Below, one piece after another: positions 1 to 6,400 of a DNA stretch of 15,678 nucleotides. Source of the DNA: Chloroflexota bacterium (lineage in GTDB: Bacteria; Chloroflexota; Dehalococcoidia; JACQGW01). The stretch lies in the NCBI GenBank assembly GCA_016199325.1, contig JACQGW010000091.1:1-15678 (forward strand). The letters are read 5' to 3'. The notes below the pieces were generated by a model. It had not been told where the DNA came from, did no database searches, and worked only from the letters and a program-made list of their open reading frames with translations. Made by a program: the position numbers and the translations under genes. How positions within the stretch are numbered: position 1 is the stretch's first letter; every line of letters begins with the position of its first letter.

Positions 1-1066
1 CCGCCAGATTCACCGCCGTCAGCGTCTTCCCCTCAGAGGGACCGGGTGAGGTCACCAGCAGGCTGCGGACCGTGCTGCCCGTCCGGGACAGCTTCAGGTT
101 GGCGCTGATCGAGTGGAACGCCTCGGCGTTGGGCGACTTCGGGTGGCTCACCGTCACCAGCCGGTCCCGCTCCGTCACCACTCGCGAGAGGACGCCGACG
201 ACGCCGAGCAGCGGCACGGCGAGAATCTGGTCGATCTCGTCGGGCTTGCGGATGGTGACGGCGGTGTCCAGATACTCCAGGAGGAAGACGAGGGCGATGG
301 CGAGCCCCGACGAGGCGAGGACGGCGAAGAGGACGTTCTGGGTCCGGTTGGCGAACTGGGCGCGGCCGGCGGGCAGCGCCGTGTCGATGAGGACGGCGCT
401 GGTCTGGGGACCGCTCTGGAGGTTGGCCAGCGTCTCCAGGATGCGAACGAGCGTCTCCTGGGCGGCGAGGAACTGGGTCTCGATCCGCTCGATCTGGGCC
501 TGGACCTGGGGGGTCTGGGGCTGGGCCTGGAAGGTTTCGAGCTGGGTCTGGAGGTCGCGGATCTTGCCCTCCCAGTAGAGCTGCTGGTCGGTGAGCCGCT
601 TGACGGTGTCGGCGTTCCTGTCGGGGCGCTCCTGGGGGTTCTGGGAGATGAAGATGTCGGCGGCGGTGTTGGCGAGCGCGGCGGCGACGTCGGCCTGGCG
701 GGAGACGGCGGTGATCTCGAAGAAGCGGGTGCCGGGCACGGCGCGGGCGGAGATGGTGCCCGGGATGGCGGTGGCCGGGATGGCGCCGCCGAGGCGGTCG
801 GCGACGAGCAGGGCGAAGGCGCGGGTCTGCATGTAGCGGACGTAGGTGGCGGCAAGATTGGCGACGGTGGCCTCGGTCTCGGCGGGCGTGAGAAAATTGA
901 TGGTGCGGAGCGGGACGGCCGGGTTGAGCATGAGGACGGCGGTCGCGGTGAAGACGGGCGGCTGGATGGAGGTATACCAGAGCGCGGAGAGCACGCCCAC
1001 GAAGTTCAGCAGGAGGATCACCCAGAACCGGTGCCGGATGACCTTCCAGTACTGCAGGAGTTCCAA
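1..1066 (-). CDS. Wzz/BY-kinase fusion (capsular/exopolysaccharide co-polymerase with tyrosine kinase), C-terminus beyond window edge
   Basis: Membrane protein expected to control chain length and export of a surface polysaccharide, fused to a cytoplasmic tyrosine autokinase (Wzc-like). Seen over 355 residues: TM1 about 14-32; an extracytoplasmic Wzz-type region with a Gln-rich, probably coiled-coil stretch about 150-215; TM2 about 245-265; a cytoplasmic linker; and a Walker A P-loop SPGPSEGKT at 340-348 followed by AVNLA, typical of BY-kinases. The Walker A' and B motifs and the tyrosine-rich tail would lie beyond position 1. The start chosen is TTG at 1066-1064: an in-frame TAG lies five codons upstream, GGGGGAG and GGAG sit just before it, and the protein then reads MELLQYWKVIRHRFW as in Wzz N-termini. 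No in-frame ATG gives the first TM segment. It is divergent from the response regulator and has its own -10. Family confidence is high; the polysaccharide is unknown. Confidence 0.88.
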   Translation of the reverse strand, partial: MELLQYWKVIRHRFWVILLLNFVGVLSALWYTSIQPPVFTATAVLMLNPAVPLRTINFLTPAETEATVANLAATYVRYMQTRAFALLVADRLGGAIPATAIPGTISARAVPGTRFFEITAVSRQADVAAALANTAADIFISQNPQERPDRNADTVKRLTDQQLYWEGKIRDLQTQLETFQAQPQTPQVQAQIERIETQFLAAQETLVRILETLANLQSGPQTSAVLIDTALPAGRAQFANRTQNVLFAVLASSGLAIALVFLLEYLDTAVTIRKPDEIDQILAVPLLGVVGVLSRVVTERDRLVTVSHPKSPNAEAFHSISANLKLSRTGSTVRSLLVTSPGPSEGKTLTAVNLA

Positions 1067-1157
1067 ACGACTCCGCTCCCCCTACGCACTGGGTTTCGGC
1101 CACCAGGGCACCGACGGATGACGTGGAACCGCTCGGATGGCCGCTCTCGCCCGCCGT

Positions 1158-1166
1158 ATTATAGCA
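1158..1166 (-). promoter_or_regulatory. Extended -10 promoter for the Wzz/BY-kinase gene
   Basis: On the minus strand the sequence reads TGCTATAATACGGC, a perfect TATAAT with the upstream TG of an extended -10. No good -35 is seen 17 bp upstream, which is acceptable for extended -10 promoters. The predicted transcript start is near 1151, leaving a leader of about 85 nt before the TTG at 1066. The plus-strand region just upstream of this promoter (about 1190-1215) is AT-rich compared with its surroundings. Confidence 0.6.
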
Positions 1167-1248
1167 TATGGCGGGGCGGCAGAGAACGGTTGAAAGTAAA
1201 AGATAAGTAAGAATACACCATCTGTTCCCGTTCCAGGCGGCATCCCTC

Positions 1249-1266
1249 GGTAAGACATTGGTAAGA
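1249..1266 (+). promoter_or_regulatory. 11-bp-spaced GGTAAGA direct repeat, candidate response-regulator box
   Basis: GGTAAGA occurs at 1249-1255 and again at 1260-1266, a period of 11 bp. A third GTAAGA lies at 1207-1212, about four helical turns upstream. OmpR/PhoB-family regulators typically bind 11-bp-spaced direct repeats just upstream of or replacing the -35. Relative to the predicted start near 1308 this pair covers about -59 to -42. That position suits activation or autoregulation by the regulator encoded 78 bp downstream. This is an inference from spacing and position only. Confidence 0.4.
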
Positions 1267-1292
1267 GACCCCTATCCACCGGTGGGGGAGAA

Positions 1293-1301
1293 TGGTATAA
1301 T
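1293..1301 (+). promoter_or_regulatory. Extended -10 promoter for the response regulator gene
   Basis: TGGTATAAT at 1293-1301 is a perfect -10 with extended TG. The 17-bp-upstream hexamer (TATCCA, 1273-1278) is a poor -35. The predicted start is near 1308, about 36 nt before the GTG at 1344. The motif with its downstream ACGGC is almost identical to the divergent minus-strand promoter at 1158-1166. Confidence 0.6.
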
Positions 1302-1343
1302 ACGGCCAGCAACCGCCGGAGGGGGTGGCAGGGAGGTGCGCTG

Positions 1344-2087
1344 GTGACCGCGGAGGGTCGGCATCGATTGCTTGTCGTCGACGACGAACCGGCGATCTTG
1401 ACGCTGCTCACCAGCGTTCTCAGCCGTGAGGGCTACGACGTCGAGACGGCGTCCAACGGCGCTCAGGCGATCGCCCGCCTGTACGAGCGCGAGCCCGATC
1501 TCGTCATCCTCGACGTCCGGTTGCCCGATCTCGACGGGATCGCGGTCTGCCGAACGATCCGCCAGACGTCTCGCGTCCCCATCATCATGCTCACGGCGCT
1601 CCGGAACGAGCAGGACATCGTCGGCGGCTTGAACGCTGGCGCCGACGACTACGTGACGAAGCCCTTCAGCCCCGGCGAGCTGGTGGCCCGCATCCGGGCC
1701 GCCCTCCGGCGCAGCGAGCTCGACTTCCAGCCGGCCGACCGACGTCTCGTCTTTGCCGACGGCCAGCTCACCATCGACCTGGATCGGCGAGCCGTGCAGG
1801 CCGCCGACCGCACCGCCAGCCTGACACCTAGCGAGTTCCGGCTGCTCTCCTACCTCCTCGCCAACGCCGGCCGGGTGGTCCTGACCCGCGAGCTGGCCGG
1901 CCATCTCTGGAATGGCGAGCCCGGCGAACGCGCCGCCTTCATCAAGGTCTACATCCGGGCGCTCCGTCACAAGATCGAGCCCGATCCCGCCCGCCCCCGC
2001 TACGTCATCTCATACCACGGCGCCGGCTACTCGTTCCGAGCGTCCCCCGTCGCGCTTCAACCCCAGAGCGGCGTCGGGGGAGGCTGA
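1344..2087 (+). CDS. OmpR/PhoB-family response regulator (orphan)
   Basis: Two-domain DNA-binding response regulator, 247 aa. Receiver domain about 8-122: acidic pair D14-D15, phosphoacceptor D57 in VILDVRLPDLDG, T84 and K106 in the TKPF motif. Winged-helix output domain about 140-238, with the typical LTPSEFRLLSYLLANAGRVV and the IKVYIRALRHKIEPDP recognition-helix region ending in YHGAGYSF. The start is GTG at 1344 with GGGAGG at 1331-1336. No histidine kinase is encoded beside it: the upstream neighbour is the divergent Wzz/BY-kinase gene and the downstream one a convergent pilus gene. Its partner kinase must therefore be elsewhere. The 11-bp-phased repeat upstream suggests autoregulation and possibly control of the divergent polysaccharide gene. 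Family is certain; signal and regulon are unknown. Confidence 0.95.
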   Translation: MTAEGRHRLLVVDDEPAILTLLTSVLSREGYDVETASNGAQAIARLYEREPDLVILDVRLPDLDGIAVCRTIRQTSRVPIIMLTALRNEQDIVGGLNAGADDYVTKPFSPGELVARIRAALRRSELDFQPADRRLVFADGQLTIDLDRRAVQAADRTASLTPSEFRLLSYLLANAGRVVLTRELAGHLWNGEPGERAAFIKVYIRALRHKIEPDPARPRYVISYHGAGYSFRASPVALQPQSGVGGG

Positions 2088-2118
2088 ACCGCCAAGACGC
2101 CAAGATCGCCAAGAAAGA
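2087..2118 (+). repeat. Short tandem repeat of CGCCAAGA-type units at the stop codon
   Basis: AACC followed by three units, CGCCAAGA (2090-2097), CGCCAAGAT (2098-2106) and CGCCAAGAAAGA (2107-2118), begins inside the TGA stop of the regulator. It has the same AACC head and the same 8/9-bp unit spacing as the CGCAGAG repeat at 15558-15660, with CA changed to AG in every unit. It has no inverted partner arm here. Confidence 0.7.
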
Positions 2119-2131
2119 CGTCCACTTTCTT
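2111..2131. terminator. Hairpin between convergent genes, possible bidirectional terminator
   Basis: AAGAAAG (2111-2117) and CTTTCTT (2125-2131) form a perfect 7-bp stem with a 7-nt loop, between the stop codons of the regulator (2087) and of the convergent pilus gene (2139). The stem is A/T-rich and the following plus-strand tract is pyrimidine-rich but not a true U-tract, so termination is only suggested by position. Confidence 0.35.
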
Positions 2132-2138
2132 CTCATGC

Positions 2139-3089
2139 TTACTCCCACAGCCGCACGCCGATCAGCCCGCCCAGCGGCCCGCCGACGTAGTAGCTCTCGC
2201 CGATGCCGTAGACGTAGTTGAGGAACCGGCCATGCACCTGGGTCTGGCCCGTGGCGCCGCCCTGGACGCCGGTCAGCAGGAACGCGGCGAACTCGACGAC
2301 CACGACGGTCGACTTCCCCTGAACCTCGTTCCAGCTCTTCGCAGAGAGGATCGGGACGATGCCGACCCGCGGATGGCGGATATCGGTGAGCGGGTAGGGG
2401 CTCGACATGTTCATCAGATCGTTCACGGCCGTTAGCGTCGGCCCGGCGATATTTCCCGTCTCCGTGCTGACATCCCACGTCCCCGGCGGAACGTTCGGCA
2501 CCCAGCCATGATAGCCGGAGCGGATGAACTCCTCATACGAGTCGGCGCCACTGCCGCCCGGGAAGTCCAGCGCCATGAAGTTGCCGATCTTGTTCTGGCG
2601 AGCGCCGACCTTCAGCGTGACGTTTCCGCCCTTGTCCAGGTAATCCTGGGGCAGCCCCCAGGGCCAGATGTCGTACGGCCGAACCCGAGTCACCAGCGCC
2701 GTGGCCCGGCCGCCGACCGCCTGCTCCGACTGGCCCAGGGCGACCCCGAGGAAGAGCGTCTCGCGTCGCTGGATGGTGACCTGGATGCCGTCGTTGGGAT
2801 TAAACACGGACGTGACCTGCACCGACGTCTGATCGGTGGCGACCGCGTCGTTCTGCGAGATGAAGCTGCGGGCGTTGTCGATGGCGCCGGAGACGTCGTC
2901 GGGGAGCTGCATCCCGCCGGCCAGCGCCGCGGCATCGGCGGCGTTCTGGAGGTGGCGTCGGGTGATGTAGAGCAGGCCGACGTCGAGCACCAGCGCCGAA
3001 AACCCGAGCAACACGATCATGATGAGCGCCGTCAGCACAAGGACCGACCCGCGCTCCGACTCCCGTCGATAGCGATGCATCGGTTTCAT
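2139..3089 (-). CDS. TadE/TadG-like Flp pilus assembly protein
   Basis: Membrane-anchored pseudopilin-like protein, 316 aa. Seen: basic N-terminus, then RGSVLVLTALIMIVLLGFSA and LVLDVGLLYITRR (residues 13-45), and QNAADAAALAGGMQL (48-62). That is the hallmark start of TadG/TadE proteins (putative Flp pilus-assembly TadE/G-like domain) with one TM segment about 15-38. The remaining roughly 250 residues are extracytoplasmic with no recognised fold; the von Willebrand region of full-length TadG was not seen. In known systems these proteins assist assembly of Flp/Tad adhesion pili. The start chosen is ATG at 3089 with AGGG upstream; a second Met lies three codons on (3080), and the frame stays open upstream to 3311 without pilus-like sequence. 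No other tad gene is in the window, so the gene is isolated here. It converges on the response regulator. Family placement is good, exact role uncertain. Confidence 0.82.
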   Translation of the reverse strand: MKPMHRYRRESERGSVLVLTALIMIVLLGFSALVLDVGLLYITRRHLQNAADAAALAGGMQLPDDVSGAIDNARSFISQNDAVATDQTSVQVTSVFNPNDGIQVTIQRRETLFLGVALGQSEQAVGGRATALVTRVRPYDIWPWGLPQDYLDKGGNVTLKVGARQNKIGNFMALDFPGGSGADSYEEFIRSGYHGWVPNVPPGTWDVSTETGNIAGPTLTAVNDLMNMSSPYPLTDIRHPRVGIVPILSAKSWNEVQGKSTVVVVEFAAFLLTGVQGGATGQTQVHGRFLNYVYGIGESYYVGGPLGGLIGVRLWE

Positions 3090-3432
3090 GGGTTCCCTCA
3101 CTTTCACTCCATTGGACTCGTGAGGGGGCCAGGAAATACCCTCCCGAGGGTTGGGTGCCCGCAGGTCAACTGCTTGCAGGTCTTGTCGGCGCCCTCGCCC
3201 TGTGCGCGGCGGCCTCTGAACCCCGCTGCCCATGAGCTGACTCATCGTCACAATGACCGCACGTAACCATGTGAGGTGCCCAGTGCCTGGCCGCTGGCAC
3301 TTTGCTTGCACAAGTCAGGCCGTCTGGCTCGAAACCAGGCGGGGTTCGTCATCCCGTCGGATTGGGATGCGGCGATCATGTTCTCGCCCGCTCAGGGCGG
3401 TTTGACGGCGGTCTAGCCGGGAGGGAAGTGTC
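3090..3432. other. 343-bp intergenic region with dyads and a structured leader
   Basis: No gene is seen between the divergent pilus and RHS genes. Visible elements: the 14-bp dyad ACCCTC-CC-GAGGGT (3138-3151); direct repeats GCAGGTC at 3161-3167 and 3176-3182; dyads ATGAG/CTCAT (3232-3245) and GTCA/TGAC (3247-3257); hairpin AGTGCC/GGCACT (3282-3301). Ahead of the RHS start are three more hairpins: GTCTGG/CCAGGC (3322-3340, one G-T pair), CATCCC/GGGATG (3350-3369) and CGCCC/GGGCG (3385-3399). A -24/-12-like TGGCAC-N5-TTGCA lies at 3295-3310 on the plus strand. No sigma-70-type promoter was convincing on either strand, and no known riboswitch class was recognised. Confidence 0.5.
3138..3151. 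promoter_or_regulatory. 14-bp palindrome upstream of the pilus gene, operator-like
   Basis: ACCCTC-CC-GAGGGT is perfectly symmetric with a two-base centre, too tight for an RNA hairpin but suitable for a dimeric DNA-binding protein. It lies about 50 bp upstream of the pilus protein ATG. No regulator family can be named from the sequence. Confidence 0.3.
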
Positions 3433-6400
3433 ATGGTGCGACAGTGGCGGCAGGTTGTGCGGCGGGGTGGAACGGTCCTCAGCGTCGGGCTGATCAGCCT
3501 CCTGATCCTGACCACGATGACCCTCGTCGTCGGCAGCCCGCCCGGCACGACCTCACCCGGCACCGCCTGGGCCTGGGGCGCCAACACTTACGGCCAGCTC
3601 GGCGATGGCACGACCAGCGACCGCACGAGCCCGGCCAAGGTTCTCACCTCAGGCGGGATGATTGCGATCGCCACCACCAACAACCACAGTCTCGGGCTGG
3701 CATCAGACGGCACCGTCTGGTCCTGGGGCTCGAACTTCCAGGGGCAACTGGGGGCGAGCGCCCCAGACCTCTGTGGCAGCACGCCCTGTAGCAAGAGGGC
3801 CATCCAGGTCAACACCCTGAGCGAGGGCAGACTGGTAGCGGGCGGCTTCAACCACAGCCTGGCCCTCGCCGGCCCGCCGCCCGTCTTCGACAAGTTCAGC
3901 CCGGCCGCCCGCCCCGACCATCCGGTGACGTGGACGAAGGACCCGGTGAACACGGCGACGGGCGACCTCGCCCACCCGACCACCGACCTCGTCATCCCGG
4001 GCCGGGGGGTCCCGCTCCAGTTCAGCCGGTTCTACCACGCCGGCTCGACCGACGTCCGCTCGCTGGGCCCCGGCTGGACCCACAGCTTCGACCTGTCGCT
4101 GGCCATCAGCCCGACGGTCGTCGCCGTCTCCTATCCCCAGGGGCACGCCACCCGCTTCGTCCTCTCCGGGGGCAGCTACGTCCCGCCGACCGGCGTCTTT
4201 GATGCCCTGGTGCAGAACGGGGACGGGACGTACACCCTGACGACGCCCCAGCAGATCCGATACACCTTCACCGCGGCGGGTGGTCTGACGGCCATCGCCG
4301 ACCGGAACAACAACACGACGACGCTGAGCTACACAGGCGGGCGGCTCACGACCGTGACCGACCCCGGCGGGCGCTCGCTCACCTTCACGTACGACGGCAG
4401 CAACCGGCTCGTGAGCGTCATCGACCCCCTGCCGGCGCCCGAGACCCGGACGGTGGGGTTCGCCTACGACGGGAACGGCGACCTGTGGCAGGTGACGGAC
4501 GTGCGGGGGGGGCGTCACGACCTACGCCTACAGCAACCATCGGCTGACGAGCCTGACCGACGCCAACGGACATGTTGTGGTCCAGAACGTCTACGACGGA
4601 CAGGGGCGGGTGGCCGAGCAGTGGGACGCGCTGGGCGGCGTCACCTGCCTGTACTACGGGCAAGGCCCGACGTACACCAGCGCCGGCTGTCCCGGCGTCA
4701 GCCCGGCCCCTGGGAAGAACCAGACCGTCGTCGTGGACGCCCGGGGGAACCGGACGACCACGACCTACGACGACGCCTCCCGGGCCATCGCCGTGCAGGA
4801 CGCGCTGGGCGGCAGCGTGCAGTACACGTACAACACGGACCACCGCCTCATCTGCATCACCGACCAGCGGGGGAACCGGACGGCGTACGGCTACGACGTG
4901 CGGGGGAACATCACCCAGACCATCGACGCCCTGAACACCGACGCCGCCTGCGGGCTGAAGGTGGGCGGCGTCGCCTGGAGCGTCGCCTGCACGGCGCAGA
5001 ACGACCCCGACCTGGCGACGGACCCGCTGGGGCGGCAGACCGACTGGGCCTACGACGGCACCGGCAACCTGACCGAGATCCTCGAGAAGGACGAAGCGGG
5101 CTCCGTGACCAGGCGGACCTGCTTCAGTCGGGACAGCGTCGGGCAGGTGACGGCGCGGACCGAATCGACGACGCTCCTGGACTGCACGGGGGACACCACC
5201 CGGTACGAGTACGACGGGTACGGGAACCAGACGGCGGTGATCGACCCCCGGTACTCGGGGGAGCCGACGCCGCCGAAGACGACGCTGGGCTACGACCTGG
5301 CGGGGCGGCTCATCACCGCCACCAACGAGCTGGGGCACGCGACGACCCGGAGCTACGACGCGCAGAACCACCTGCTGAGCGTGCGGGACGCCCTGGGGAA
5401 CACCACGCGGGTCACGTACGACGCCAAAGGGAACCGGCGGACCGTGACCGACGCCAACGGAAAGGTCATCACCCACACCTACGACCTGGCGGACCGGCTC
5501 ATCCAGGTGACCGACGCGCTCAACCAGACCACGGTGTCCGGCTACGACGCCAACGGGAACCTGACGAGCATCGCCAACGCCCGTGGGAAGGTCATCACGG
5601 CGACGTACGACGCCCTGAACCGGGTGCAGACGGCGACCGACCCGCTGAACCGGACGACGAGCTACCAGTACGACGGGGCGGGGAACCTGACGCAACGGAC
5701 CGACGCCCGTGGCCTCATCACCCGGTACACCTCTGACGGGCTCAACCGGCCGACGCGTCTTGAGCACTGGAACGGGCAGGCGCTGGTGGACGCCGTGGAC
5801 CACACCTACGACGCCCTGGGGAATCGGGTGGGGATGGTGGACGCGACGGGGAGCTACACGACCACGTACACGGCGCTGAACCAGGTGGCGAGCGCGCAGG
5901 CGCCGGGCAACCGGATCGTGAACTCGTGGTGGGACACCGTGGGGAACCGGAAGCGGATATTCTACACGGACCCCCGATCGGTGGGGTACGAGTTTGACGG
6001 GGGGCACCGACTGATCACGGTGACCGAGATGGCGGCGTGGGGGGACCGGGAGACGGTCCACAGCTACGACGACGCTGGGAAGCTGACGCGGATCACGCGG
6101 CCGAACGGGGTGTGGACGGAGTACAGCTACGACGGGGCGGACCGGCTGGTCGGCGTCACGCACCGGACGGTGACGAGCACGCTGCAGAGCTTCAGCTACG
6201 TGCTCGACGGGGTGGGCAACCGCACGCAGATGACGAACGCCTCGGGTGGGGTCACCCTCTACCAGTACGACGCCCTGTACCGGCTGACGCAGGTGACCTA
6301 CCCCGACGCGAGCGTCGTCACCTACACCTACGACCCGGTGGGGAACCGGCTGAGCGAGAACGGCACGACCTACACCTATGACGACGCGGACCAACTGCTG

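Noticed and set aside
33..1103. A 356-codon minus-strand open frame overlapping the Wzz/BY-kinase gene
   Set aside because: It is an out-of-frame shadow rich in Arg, Pro and His. The adjacent minus-strand frame gives TM segments, a Wzz region and a Walker A motif.
2087..2118. CRISPR array
   Set aside because: Units are only 8-12 bp and contiguous, with no spacers or cas genes.
3311..3380. c-di-GMP riboswitch (GEMM type) in the RHS leader
   Set aside because: A GAAA and adjacent stems resemble one at first sight, but the conserved GGGCAAACC and GACGCAAAGC strands are absent.
4577..4934. Independent start of a second RHS gene at the internal ATG
   Set aside because: RHS-like sequence in this frame begins upstream of the ATG at the G run, and no convincing ribosome site precedes it, so this is one frameshifted gene.
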